Shown: piece by piece, positions 34,573 to 42,928 of the stretch
How positions within the stretch are numbered: the stretch's first letter is position 1
Layout of the letters: every line of letters starts with the position of its first letter
DNA from: Phaeobacter bryozoorum
Lineage (GTDB): Bacteria; Pseudomonadota; Alphaproteobacteria; Rhodobacterales; Rhodobacteraceae
Assembly: GCF_041893525.1 (NCBI RefSeq)
Contig: NZ_CP169068.1
Strand: one strand, 5' to 3'
Length of the DNA: 64,000 bases
Made by a program: the position numbers and the translations under genes
The notes under the pieces: generated by a model
Databases searched by the model: none
Seen by the model: the letters and a program-made list of their open reading frames with translations, nothing else
Told to the model about the DNA's origin: nothing

Positions 34573-34612
34573 TTGATCCCGGTCAAATACAATGGACGGG
34601 AGGCCGGATAGT
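34573..34612 (+). promoter_or_regulatory. Orphan FNR-dependent promoter
   Basis: FNR box TTGATCCCGGTCAA (34573-34586) fits the TTGAY-N4-RTCAA consensus. GATAGT (34607-34612) is a fair -10 placed 20 bp further, so a start site near 34619 would have the box centred near -40, as in class II activated promoters. No gene follows within 500 bp. Confidence 0.6.
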
Positions 34613-34700
34613 CTTGCCTCATCAGACAGTGCCACCGATGTGCCCTTTCCAGCGCCGGTGGCCGTCCAGTCCGCCACCTGTCTTGCAGGGAAACGGACCC

Positions 34701-34748
34701 AGCGTCGGCTTTTCGATCTGTTCGCGCGTTTCCTGAAAAGCCGACGCT
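34701..34748. repeat. Perfect 14-bp inverted repeat
   Basis: AGCGTCGGCTTTTC (34701-34714) and GAAAAGCCGACGCT (34735-34748) are exact reverse complements with a 20-base spacer. In RNA this would form a strong hairpin. There is no T-run after it on the plus strand. Confidence 0.85.
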
Positions 34749-35039
34749 CTCGCTATCCTAAGCGTTCATCTCCATGTGCGGTGCCGGTTGCTCAGCCGAT
34801 TGGGTTCTATCCCGCTGGCCACAATCACGCTAGGCTTGTTCCCGGAGCGCGGGACCGGTGACATCTAGAGGCTGCGCCCTGGTGTCACATCTGCGACGTG
34901 GCGACGCGGCCGACCGCGGGGAGAGGAGCGCAAAGGCCTCTACTCTATGGATTTATTGGGCGCGCCGTGGTTTCGGACGGAATGCCGCGCCCGGTTGACG
35001 ATGTCGTCGCGACGGCAAAGATGTGTTCCGCATACGCGT

Positions 35040-35053
35040 TTGATCCACGTCAA
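35040..35053. promoter_or_regulatory. FNR box of the ccoGHIS operon
   Basis: TTGATCCACGTCAA, a good FnrL site (TTGAT with RTCAA). GACAAC at about 35076-35081 could be the -10. The ccoG start codon is 60 bp downstream. Confidence 0.8.
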
Positions 35054-35113
35054 GGTTCGTCCGGGGCGCATCTGGGACAACCGCTACAACAATGCAAGAT
35101 TTGGAGTGAGTCC

Positions 35114-36553
35114 GTGAGCGATTCCGATCCCGCCCCCAGCCTATATGCCGCCCGAGAGCCGATATTCCCCCGCCGCGTGTCCGGCGCCTTTCGTAACCTG
35201 AAGTGGTATATCATGGCGGTAACGCTGGGGATCTACTACCTGACGCCATGGATCCGCTGGGACCGTGGTCCGGCGCTGCCTGATCAGGCGGTGTTGCTGG
35301 ACCTGGCCAATCGGCGGTTTTACTTCTTCTGGATCGAAATCTGGCCGCATGAGTTCTATTTCGTTGCGGGCTTGCTGATCATGGCAGGGCTGGGGCTGTT
35401 TCTGTTCACCTCGGCGCTGGGGCGTGTCTGGTGCGGCTATGCCTGCCCGCAGACGGTCTGGACGGATCTGTTCATCCTGGTCGAGCGCTGGGTCGAGGGG
35501 GATCGGAACGCGCGCCTTCGCCTGCACCGCCAACAGAAGCTGGATTTTCGCAAGGCGCGTCTGCGGATCACCAAGTGGGTGCTCTGGCTGTTGATTGGTC
35601 TCGCAACCGGGGGGGCCTGGGTCTTCTATTTTGCAGATGCACCGACACTGCTGCATGATCTTGTCACCGGGAATGCCCACCCGGTCGCTTATACCACTAT
35701 TGCCATCCTGACCGGGACCACTTTCCTCTTCGGTGGTTTTGCGCGTGAGCAGATCTGTATCTACGCCTGCCCCTGGCCACGCATTCAGGCGGCGATGATG
35801 GACGAGGATACGCTGACCGTCGGCTACCGCGAGTGGCGGGGAGAGCCGCGCGGCAAACCGCGCAAGACCGATGAGCCGGGGCTGGTCCACGGCGATTGCA
35901 TCGACTGTATGGCCTGCGTCAACGTCTGCCCGATGGGGATCGACATCCGCGATGGTCAGCAGATGGAATGTATCACCTGTGCGCTTTGCATAGACGCCTG
36001 CGATGATGTGATGGAACGGATCGGTAAGCCGCGCGGGCTGATCGATTATATGGCGCTCAGTGACGAGGCGAATGAGCGCGCAGGCCATCCGCCCAAGAAC
36101 ATCTGGAAGCATATCCTGCGCCCGCGCACGCTGATGTATACGGCACTCTGGGGGGGCGTTGGTCTGGCGCTCCTGTTTGCCCTGTTCATCCGTTCGGACA
36201 TCGAGTTGACGGTGGCCCCGGTGCGCAACCCGACCTTCGTGACGCTCTCGGACGGCTCGATCCGTAACACTTATGATGTGCGGTTGCGGAACAAGACTGG
36301 CGAGCCACGCCCGTTTGAACTTTCGATCAAGGGAGCGCCTGGCATGCAGCTCACGCTGGAAGGCATTGATGGCTCGATCGTCACGGTGCCTGCCGATACC
36401 AGCCTGCTTCAGCGCGTTTATATCGTGGCACCGAAATCCGCCGATGCCGCCGCAGCGCGCAGCACGCCGGTGCGGATCTGGGTTGCAGATATCGACAATG
36501 GCGAACGTGCGTATAAGGATACCAGCTTTAACGGGAACGGGAGCAGCCAATGA
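35114..36553 (+). CDS. ccoG: Cytochrome c oxidase accessory protein CcoG (FixG/RdxA)
   Basis: 479 residues from GTG 35114, which is preceded by GGAGTGAG; the longer open frame covers the FNR box and cannot be translated from that promoter. It is a membrane polyferredoxin: helices near 35-50, 85-105, 155-175, 190-205 and 335-355, and two ferredoxin clusters with CIDCMACVNVCPMG and CITCALCIDAC. An IgG-like C-terminal domain follows. CcoG reduces Cu(II) to Cu(I) for assembly of CcoN. First gene of ccoGHIS. Confidence 0.95.
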   Translation: MSDSDPAPSLYAAREPIFPRRVSGAFRNLKWYIMAVTLGIYYLTPWIRWDRGPALPDQAVLLDLANRRFYFFWIEIWPHEFYFVAGLLIMAGLGLFLFTSALGRVWCGYACPQTVWTDLFILVERWVEGDRNARLRLHRQQKLDFRKARLRITKWVLWLLIGLATGGAWVFYFADAPTLLHDLVTGNAHPVAYTTIAILTGTTFLFGGFAREQICIYACPWPRIQAAMMDEDTLTVGYREWRGEPRGKPRKTDEPGLVHGDCIDCMACVNVCPMGIDIRDGQQMECITCALCIDACDDVMERIGKPRGLIDYMALSDEANERAGHPPKNIWKHILRPRTLMYTALWGGVGLALLFALFIRSDIELTVAPVRNPTFVTLSDGSIRNTYDVRLRNKTGEPRPFELSIKGAPGMQLTLEGIDGSIVTVPADTSLLQRVYIVAPKSADAAAARSTPVRIWVADIDNGERAYKDTSFNGNGSSQ

Positions 36554-37020
36554 CCGAGGGCAAGCCGACACGACAGTTCACCGGCTGGCACGCGCTTATG
36601 ATCTTCGGCGGCGCCTTCACCGTGATCATCGCTGTCAATATCGCACTGGCGGTCAATGCGGTGCGGACGTTTCCCGGGCTGGAGGTCAAGAACAGCTATG
36701 TCGCAAGCCAGAGCTTCGATGCCCGTCGCGATGCGCAGCAGGCTCTGGGCTGGTCAGTCTATGCCTCGGCCGCCGGGGATCAGGTGAAACTGGAGATCAC
36801 CGATGCCAATGGCGCACCGGTTGAGGTGGCACATTTGGCAGCGACACTCGGCCGTGCCACCCATGTGAAGGATGATCAGACACCTGATTTTCGCTTTGAC
36901 GGTACGGCCTATGTCGCAGCTGCGCAGCTGAGCGCGGGCAATTGGAACATCCGAATGGTGGCCCGGGCCGAGGATGGCACCGAATTCACGCAGCGGGTCA
37001 TCCTGCATGTGGCGCGGTAA
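36550..37020 (+). CDS. ccoH: Cytochrome cbb3 assembly protein CcoH (FixH)
   Basis: 156 residues. An N-terminal helix (about 15-38) precedes a periplasmic FixH domain (FTGWHALMIFGGAFTVIIAVNIALAVNAVRTFPGLEVKNSYVASQSFD). It works with CcoI and CcoG in oxidase maturation. Overlaps ccoG by an ATGA junction. Confidence 0.93.
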   Translation: MTEGKPTRQFTGWHALMIFGGAFTVIIAVNIALAVNAVRTFPGLEVKNSYVASQSFDARRDAQQALGWSVYASAAGDQVKLEITDANGAPVEVAHLAATLGRATHVKDDQTPDFRFDGTAYVAAAQLSAGNWNIRMVARAEDGTEFTQRVILHVAR

Positions 37021-37026
37021 CTGGCC

Positions 37027-39207
37027 ATGAGCACCGCCTTTGGCCCCCAACTGGCCGCATGCCCCGGCTGCGTCGCAGCGCCAAACGGCGCGGTTGAGCA
37101 GGCGCCGACCGAGGCACGTTTGGCCCTGTCGCTGCCCAGTATTCATTGTCAGGCCTGCATCTCCACGGTGGAGCGGGGTCTGAATGCGGTGCCGGGCGTG
37201 CGGAGCGCTCGGGTCAATCTCACTCTGAAACGCGCGCTGATTGAGGCCGATCCCGAGGTGCGTGCGCTTGATCTGGTGCCAGTATTGGAACAGCTTGGGT
37301 TCGAGGCGCACGAGCTTGACCTGTCGGCGTTGGGCGCGACCGAGACCGATCGGGCGGGACGTGAGCTGCTGATGCGTCTGGCGGTGGCCTTCTTCGCGTC
37401 GATGAATGTGATGCTGCTGTCGGTCTCGGTCTGGTCAGGGGCAAGCGATGCAACCCGTGACATGTTCCACTGGATCTCTGCGGCGATCACCTTCCCGGCG
37501 ATCCTCTTCGCCGGGCAGCCTTTTTTTCGCAACGCCTGGCAGGCCTTGCGGGTGGGGCGGCTCAATATGGATGTGCCGATTGTTCTGGCAATCGTCCTGG
37601 CGCTGGTGACCTCTCTGTGGGAGACCTCGCTCTCTGGTGAACACGCCTATTTCGACGCGGCGCTGACATTGACGTTCTTCCTGCTGGCCGGTCGCTATCT
37701 GGACCATCGTACCCGCGCCGTGGCGCGTTCTGCGGCCGAGGAACTGGCGGCACTGGAGGTCCCGCGTGCCCTGCGGCTGGATGAGGCCGGGCAACCGGCG
37801 GAGGTTGCCGTTGCCGATCTGGCCATTGACGATCGTATTCTGGTACGCCCGGGCGGTCGGATGCCTGTGGATGGTGTCGTCCTGGACGGGCAGTCGGAAC
37901 TGGATCGCTCTTTGCTGACCGGTGAAACGCTGCCGGTTTTTGCCGAAGTTGGGAGCCTTGTTTCGGCGGGTGAGGTCAATCTGACCGGACCCTTGATTGT
38001 GCGCGCGACCGCCGTCGGGGCCGAGAGTTCCCTGCATCAGCTTGCCGATCTGGTCGCCATCGCAAAGTCCGGGCGGTCACGCTATACCTCGCTGGCGGAT
38101 CGCGCGGCGAAGCTATATGCGCCCGGGGTTCATATCCTGTCCGCGCTGGCCTTCCTTGGCTGGTATCTCTTTACCTTCGACATGCGAGTGGCGCTGAATA
38201 TTGCCGCTGCGGTGCTTATCATCACCTGTCCCTGCGCGCTGGGGCTGGCGGTCCCTGCGGTGACAACTGCAGCCTCGGGGCGGCTGTTCAAAAAAGGCAT
38301 GTTGATCAAACACGCAACTGCGCTGGAACGTCTTGCTGAGGTTGATATCGTGGTGTTCGATAAGACCGGCACGCTGACCAATGGCAACCCTCAATGCGAT
38401 GACTTCGACCAGCTGTCTCTGCCAGATCAGCGGTTAGCCTATGCGCTGGCACAGGGGTCTGATCATCCGCTGTCGGTTGCAATCTGCCGTGCTGCGGAAC
38501 AGGCCGGGATTGAGCCTGCGTTGCTGACAAGGCAGGAAGAGATACCGGGATTTGGCACCGAGGGGCAGCACGGGGGGCAGCGGGTGCGTCTGGGGCGCGC
38601 GGCATGGGTCGGCGCGGCGCCGGGGCAGAAGACCGCCGCCTATCTTGATCGCGGTGATGGTGCGCCACAGGCTTTGACGTTTTCGGATAGTCTGCGTCCC
38701 GGCGCCGCTGCGGCAGTAGAAGCGTTGCAGGCGGCGGGGAAGGACGTCTGGCTGATTTCGGGTGACACTGAAGGAGCGGTGAGCGAAGTTGCAGGCCGCC
38801 TCGGGATCCAGAACTGGATGGCCTCCGCCTTGCCGCAGGATAAATGCGATCAGGTCTCGGCCCTGTCCAGCGCGGGCCACCGGGTGCTGATGGTCGGTGA
38901 TGGTTTGAATGACACTGCTGCGTTGGCGACAGCACATGTGTCCATTTCGCCCGCTTCGGCGCTGGATGCAGCGCGGGTTGCGTCGGATATCGTTCTGCTG
39001 GGACAGGATCTGGCCCCCATAGCCGAGGCCTGCAATGTCGCGCAGAAGGCAACACGACGCATTCGCGAGAACTTTCGCATTGCGACACTCTACAACGTGA
39101 TCGCGGTTCCCTTGGCGGTGGCAGGGCTTGCGACCCCTCTTGTGGCTGCCTTGGCGATGTCGACATCGTCGATTACAGTATCCCTGAACGCGTTGCGCCT
39201 GCGCTGA
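37027..39207 (+). CDS. ccoI: Copper-translocating P-type ATPase CcoI (FixI)
   Basis: 726 residues. Cys12/Cys15 (CPGC) precede a heavy-metal-associated domain with Cys41/Cys44 (HCQAC). The ATPase then has the transmembrane CPC motif (TCPCALGLA), phosphorylation site DKTGT and hinge GDGLND. It delivers copper for the cbb3 oxidase, rather than acting as a detoxification pump. The first HMA motif lacks the usual GMTC form, as in other FixI proteins. Gene 6 bp after ccoH. Confidence 0.95.
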   Translation: MSTAFGPQLAACPGCVAAPNGAVEQAPTEARLALSLPSIHCQACISTVERGLNAVPGVRSARVNLTLKRALIEADPEVRALDLVPVLEQLGFEAHELDLSALGATETDRAGRELLMRLAVAFFASMNVMLLSVSVWSGASDATRDMFHWISAAITFPAILFAGQPFFRNAWQALRVGRLNMDVPIVLAIVLALVTSLWETSLSGEHAYFDAALTLTFFLLAGRYLDHRTRAVARSAAEELAALEVPRALRLDEAGQPAEVAVADLAIDDRILVRPGGRMPVDGVVLDGQSELDRSLLTGETLPVFAEVGSLVSAGEVNLTGPLIVRATAVGAESSLHQLADLVAIAKSGRSRYTSLADRAAKLYAPGVHILSALAFLGWYLFTFDMRVALNIAAAVLIITCPCALGLAVPAVTTAASGRLFKKGMLIKHATALERLAEVDIVVFDKTGTLTNGNPQCDDFDQLSLPDQRLAYALAQGSDHPLSVAICRAAEQAGIEPALLTRQEEIPGFGTEGQHGGQRVRLGRAAWVGAAPGQKTAAYLDRGDGAPQALTFSDSLRPGAAAAVEALQAAGKDVWLISGDTEGAVSEVAGRLGIQNWMASALPQDKCDQVSALSSAGHRVLMVGDGLNDTAALATAHVSISPASALDAARVASDIVLLGQDLAPIAEACNVAQKATRRIRENFRIATLYNVIAVPLAVAGLATPLVAALAMSTSSITVSLNALRLR

Positions 39208-39250
39208 TGATGACCGCAGGCGACCGGCAGGCCAATTCAAGAGAGCCAAG

Positions 39251-39409
39251 ATGAGCGTACTTACCTATCTGATACCGATCTCCCTTTTCCTGGGGGGCGT
39301 GGGACTTGTCGGTTTTCTCTATACTGTGCGCTCGAACCAATATGACGATCCAGAAGGTGATGCGCGCAGGATTCTCAGCGACGAATGGGATGATCACCCC
39401 AAGCCGTGA
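39251..39409 (+). CDS. ccoS: Cytochrome cbb3 maturation protein CcoS
   Basis: 52 residues: MSVLTYLIPISLFLGGVGL, a single membrane helix (about 5-24), then SNQYDDPEGDARRIL, the family signature of CcoS/FixS. The gene lies 43 bp after ccoI in the conserved ccoGHIS order. It is needed to insert cofactors into CcoN. Too short for many gene finders. Confidence 0.93.
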   Translation: MSVLTYLIPISLFLGGVGLVGFLYTVRSNQYDDPEGDARRILSDEWDDHPKP

Positions 39410-39442
39410 TTGAACGCTCGCGTGATGGCACGGACCTGCAAA

Positions 39443-39470
39443 AGAAAAGGCGCCTTCTGGCGCCTTTTCT
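39443..39470. terminator. Bidirectional terminator between ccoS and the carboxypeptidase gene
   Basis: Perfect 12-bp stem AGAAAAGGCGCC (39443-39454) and GGCGCCTTTTCT (39459-39470) with a TTCT loop. It serves both convergent genes. Confidence 0.92.
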
Positions 39471-39490
39471 TATTGGCTTTGTGGCCCGCT

Positions 39491-41071
39491 TCAGGAGGGG
39501 CCGACCGTTTCGCAGGTGATGTTGCGGGCAGAGAGGCGGCGGCAGGCGAGGGCCGCACTCTCCTTGGTCATGCCAAGAAAATTGGCATCAAAGCCACGAG
39601 GTGTCTTAACAACTTTGCGCAGGCTGCCATCGAGGGTTGCCATTTCGGCAAGTGCCGTGCGCAGCAGCACTTTTTCGGCCTGATAGCGGCTGCCGTAGCG
39701 GCCTACGTTGATACCCCAGTAGCGCCCGCCCGAGGTTGAAAGCCGGGTGACAACCACCGGTTCCGGCTCGGCTGCGGTCTGGTTCGTGGCCAGCCGTGCC
39801 GGACGGGCCATGGGGCGCAGACCTACAAAGGGGCGTGGCCTGGCAATCGGAGCAGCCGTTTGTTCGGCTACGGCCGCTACGATTTCTGCCTCGGCGATGG
39901 CCGCCGTGATGCTGGCCTGTAGAACATCGCGATCCAGCTTCGGCGGTGCCTCTGCTGCTGGGATTTCGCTGGTGGTCGTCTCAGTCTCAGCCTCGGTCTG
40001 AGCCTCGGCCAGCACTGATGCGGCCTCAGGTTCCGCGGCGCCTGGACGGCGTCTGGGGCGCAGGCTGGTTTTCACCAGACCCGAGACGCGAATGGTCTTG
40101 CCCGCCGCCCCGTCGGCTGCGGGTTCGTCAGCGCTGGCCAGCTGGGTGCCAAGACCACGATTGCCCTGATAGGGCGGGCGCGCCTGCCGCCGCAATTTGG
40201 CGCTGCTTGGCGCGCGGCGAAACCCAAGATCGAGGAGTTCGGCGACTTTGGCATTACGAGAGGTTGATGATTTGCCGCCAAAAACAGTGGCAATGATCCG
40301 TTCGTTGCCACGTTCTGCGGAGGCGACGAGATTGAAACCTGCGGCCCGGGTGTAGCCGGTCTTGATCCCGTCGGCACCGCGATAGGCCGCAAGAAGACGA
40401 CGGTTGGTGTTGGGCACGTTGCGCACACCGGCATCCGCCGAACGGCGCGAGAACAGATTGTAATACTCGGGATAATCATAGAGCAGATGCCGCCCGAGCG
40501 TGGTCATGTCACGCGCGGTGGACAGATGCCCGTTCTGGGTGAGGCCATGGGCGTTTTTGAAGGTGGTGCGAGACATCCCAAGCGCCTTGGCCGTGCGGGT
40601 CATGCGGCGCGCGAAGGCGGCTTCCGATCCGGCGAGTGTCTCGCCAATGGCAGTGGCGGCATCATTGGCGGATTTTACGGCAGCGGCCCGAATTAGGTAG
40701 CGAAAGGCGATGCGCTGTCCGGCCTTTAAACCCAGTTTCGATGGTTGCTCGGATGCGGCGTTACGGCTGATCTTCACCTCTGTATCGATGCTAATCTCGC
40801 CGTTGCGAATGGCTTCAAACGCAATATAGAGCGTCATCATCTTGGTCAGCGAGGCCGGGTGCAGCCGGGTGTCTGCATTTCGGGAGTGCAGGACTTCGCC
40901 CGTCCGGGCGTCGATGACCATCGCGGCATAGGGGGCTGCCATCGCACTGGGCGGCGCAGTTGCGACCATCGATAGGAAAATAACCAGTCCCAAAACCCAA
41001 CGCCCCAAACGGGAATACACCCGCAAAGCGCGGATCAGCGGAGTCCGCCTGACCTGCACGATATCTGCCAT
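39491..41071 (-). CDS. D-alanyl-D-alanine carboxypeptidase with C-terminal SPOR-like domain
   Basis: 526 residues. A signal peptide (about 25-46, ending AMAA) precedes the class A/low-molecular-weight PBP domain: Ser74-Leu-Thr-Lys77, Ser133-Ala-Asn135 and Lys236-Thr-Gly238. A Pro/Ala-rich linker (about 330-440) leads to a C-terminal domain (about 450-526) with YWGINVGRYGSRYQAEKVLLRTA, resembling a SPOR domain. SPOR domains bind denuded septal glycan, so the enzyme may act at the division site. It trims the terminal D-Ala of peptidoglycan pentapeptides. AGAGG upstream supports the start. Confidence 0.92.
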   Translation of the reverse strand: MADIVQVRRTPLIRALRVYSRLGRWVLGLVIFLSMVATAPPSAMAAPYAAMVIDARTGEVLHSRNADTRLHPASLTKMMTLYIAFEAIRNGEISIDTEVKISRNAASEQPSKLGLKAGQRIAFRYLIRAAAVKSANDAATAIGETLAGSEAAFARRMTRTAKALGMSRTTFKNAHGLTQNGHLSTARDMTTLGRHLLYDYPEYYNLFSRRSADAGVRNVPNTNRRLLAAYRGADGIKTGYTRAAGFNLVASAERGNERIIATVFGGKSSTSRNAKVAELLDLGFRRAPSSAKLRRQARPPYQGNRGLGTQLASADEPAADGAAGKTIRVSGLVKTSLRPRRRPGAAEPEAASVLAEAQTEAETETTTSEIPAAEAPPKLDRDVLQASITAAIAEAEIVAAVAEQTAAPIARPRPFVGLRPMARPARLATNQTAAEPEPVVVTRLSTSGGRYWGINVGRYGSRYQAEKVLLRTALAEMATLDGSLRKVVKTPRGFDANFLGMTKESAALACRRLSARNITCETVGPS

Positions 41072-41393
41072 TTTTGCCTCTTGTCGCCGGTTTTCCGACT
41101 GACGTTTTTGCCTGTATTAAAAAAGCGTAGCACAGGGTCACTTTGGAATAAACAGCCCGGTTTTTAAGGAAAAATCGAGTTCAGAGTTTGCTCTTCGACA
41201 TCTAGTGGTGCGCTGCAATGATGACCACTAGATCGGCGGTTGGTTAAGGAAGTGTTAGCGAAAAAAATTGCCGCGGCGCGTGCTATTGGCGGTTGCACGC
41301 CTGCGTCTGGTGCCCTGCTGCAACAAGGCACGGCCGACACGCCGCCCATTGAGCGATTCCAGCAGGGCATGACGGGCTGAATCCGCGAGTTTG
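41072..41393. other. Gene-free interval with an inverted repeat
   Basis: 322 bp upstream of the carboxypeptidase gene. It contains TCTAGTGGT (41201-41209) and ACCACTAGA (41224-41232), a perfect 9-bp inverted repeat with a 14-bp gap. Nearby TTAA-N7-TTAGC (41244-41259) resembles a CtrA site with one mismatch. No gene is evident. Confidence 0.45.
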
Positions 41394-41720
41394 TCAGGGG
41401 TGATGCGGTCCTGTCGTGTAGAAAGGGCCCATGTCGGCCAGCTCCAGAGAAAAGGCGCAGGGGGTGGAGATTCGTGCTGTGATTGCGGTTTTCAACGCCG
41501 CAAGCAGCCTGTTGGAAAACGCGGCATCGCGATGGGGTTTCACCAGAACGGAGACCTTCACCACAACATGGCTGTGATGATAGGCGTCGGTCGGATAGCC
41601 GCGTCCCTTGCAATCACCGGCCCCATCGTCGTGGGATAGGATGACCTGTTCGATTTCTGCCAGGATCGCGGGGATGTCGAGATCCAGATCGCTGCTGTAT
41701 TTGATTTCGGCGTGGGGCAT
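41394..41720 (-). CDS. 5-carboxymethyl-2-hydroxymuconate isomerase family protein (tautomerase superfamily)
   Basis: 108 residues. The protein starts Met-Pro-His (PHAEIKYSSDL), so Pro2 becomes the N-terminal catalytic base after Met removal, as in all tautomerases of this group. YPTDAYHHSHVVVKVSVL matches the CHMI family (HpcD-type, homoprotocatechuate degradation). No other degradation gene is nearby, so the substrate may be different. Downstream of the HAD gene by about 50 bp; possibly co-transcribed. Confidence 0.82.
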   Translation of the reverse strand: MPHAEIKYSSDLDLDIPAILAEIEQVILSHDDGAGDCKGRGYPTDAYHHSHVVVKVSVLVKPHRDAAFSNRLLAALKTAITARISTPCAFSLELADMGPFYTTGPHHP

Positions 41721-41770
41721 TGGTGTGTCCGTTTGTTAGGTGATGAAGGCGAGAGTCGCGACAGCGCGGA

Positions 41771-42484
41771 TCAGCCGATCTCGGCCACCAGCGCGGGCAG
41801 TGCGCCCAGATCCGCGATTTCGGTGTATCGAGGGCTATGGGTCGGCGCCGGAGCAAACTCGACCTCCCAGATCAATCCATGCGGCACATATGTGCCCCAG
41901 CCGCCTGCCTCGATTGCCGGGACCACGTCCGAGCGCATGGAATTGCCAACCATCATCGCCCGCTCCGCGCCATCGCCGTGGCGCAGGAAAATATCGGCAT
42001 AGATCTGCGGCGTCTTCTCCGAGACGATTTCGACCCCGTCGAACAGATCACCCAGCCCGGATTGCGCCAGCTTGCGCTCCTGATCCAGCAGGTCGCCTTT
42101 TGTGACCAGCACTACGCGGTGGCTGTCGGCCAGAGCTTCAACCGCTGTCCGCGCGTTCTCTAACAGCTCGATAGGGTAGGATAGCATCATCTGCCCGGCG
42201 GTGATCAGCTCCTGTATGACGCAGGCAGGCACCTGGGCTTCTGTCACGTCAATGGCGGTTTCAATCATCGACAGGGTGAACCCCTTAACGCCATATCCAT
42301 AACGCCCGAGGTTCTGTTTTTCCGCTGCCAGCAGCCGCTCCCCCAAAGCCTGCGAATCGAGATCATCGGGAACGTGATCCATAAGCAATTCGGCAAAGCG
42401 GTCCTGGGTGATGCGGAAAAATCGTTCATCATGCCAAAGGGTATCATCGGCATCGAAGCCAATTGTTGTCAATTTTCGAGTCAA
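41771..42484 (-). CDS. HAD superfamily hydrolase
   Basis: 237 residues. Motif I is FDADDTLW (Asp10 and Asp12 approximately), motif II VLVTKGD, motif III with the conserved Lys in SEKTPQIY, and motif IV GNSMRSDV. The family dephosphorylates small metabolites. The open frame starts with TTG at 42484 and has no ATG before motif I; the start is therefore uncertain by a few codons. It is divergent from clpS, with less than 100 bp between them. Confidence 0.85.
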   Translation of the reverse strand: MTRKLTTIGFDADDTLWHDERFFRITQDRFAELLMDHVPDDLDSQALGERLLAAEKQNLGRYGYGVKGFTLSMIETAIDVTEAQVPACVIQELITAGQMMLSYPIELLENARTAVEALADSHRVVLVTKGDLLDQERKLAQSGLGDLFDGVEIVSEKTPQIYADIFLRHGDGAERAMMVGNSMRSDVVPAIEAGGWGTYVPHGLIWEVEFAPAPTHSPRYTEIADLGALPALVAEIG

Positions 42485-42572
42485 TCCGACACTCTCAATC
42501 CCTTTTCCTATCCATCAGAAAGGCTATATAAGCGGGACATCAAAATCCATCCACGATCGGAAGTCTGTGCCA

Positions 42573-42914
42573 ATGCTGCCAACGCCAGTTATGATGTCGG
42601 ATCATTCAGATGACGATACCGATCTCGGTGTCCTGACCAAGACCCGACCCAAAACGCAGCGCCCGCCGCGCTACAAGGTGCTGTTGCTGAATGACGATTA
42701 CACTCCGATGGAGTTCGTGGTTATGGTGTTGGAACGGTTCTTCAGCATGACCCATGCCGAGGCCTTCGAAGTGATGCTCACCGTTCACAAGAAAGGCGTC
42801 GCGGTGGTCGGCGTTTTCAGCCATGAGATCGCCGAGACAAAAGTGGGGCAAGTGATGGATTTTGCCCACCGCCATCAGCATCCGTTGCAATGCACGATGG
42901 AAAAAGAAGAATAA
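42573..42914 (+). CDS. clpS: ATP-dependent Clp protease adaptor ClpS
   Basis: 113 residues from ATG 42573 (GGAAG at 42559-42563). The ClpS core is YKVLLLNDDYTPMEFVVMVLERFF, followed by VMLTVHKKGVAVVGVFSHEIAETKV; Asp-Asp-Tyr plus the His of VHKKG hold N-degron substrates. It delivers N-end-rule substrates to ClpAP. Alternative starts at 42591/42594. The clpA gene is not in the window. An open frame continues further upstream, but it lacks a ribosome site. Confidence 0.94.
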   Translation: MLPTPVMMSDHSDDDTDLGVLTKTRPKTQRPPRYKVLLLNDDYTPMEFVVMVLERFFSMTHAEAFEVMLTVHKKGVAVVGVFSHEIAETKVGQVMDFAHRHQHPLQCTMEKEE

Positions 42915-42928
42915 AAAGAGGCTTTTAG

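Larger units (their letters stand above)
34559..35113. other. Long gene-free interval between the two cco gene groups
   Basis: 555 bp. It contains an FNR box at 34573, a perfect 14-bp inverted repeat at 34701-34748 and the ccoG FNR box at 35040. No open frame here has a ribosome-binding site plus plausible composition. See the findings for the small-RNA hypothesis. Confidence 0.6.

Noticed and set aside
34592..34861. Open frame of 89 codons after the orphan FNR promoter
   Set aside because: Its ATG lies upstream of the predicted transcription start, it has no ribosome-binding site, and the composition does not look like a protein.
37027..39207. ccoI as a copper-resistance CopA
   Set aside because: Its place in ccoGHIS and the altered HMA motif identify it as the oxidase-assembly ATPase.
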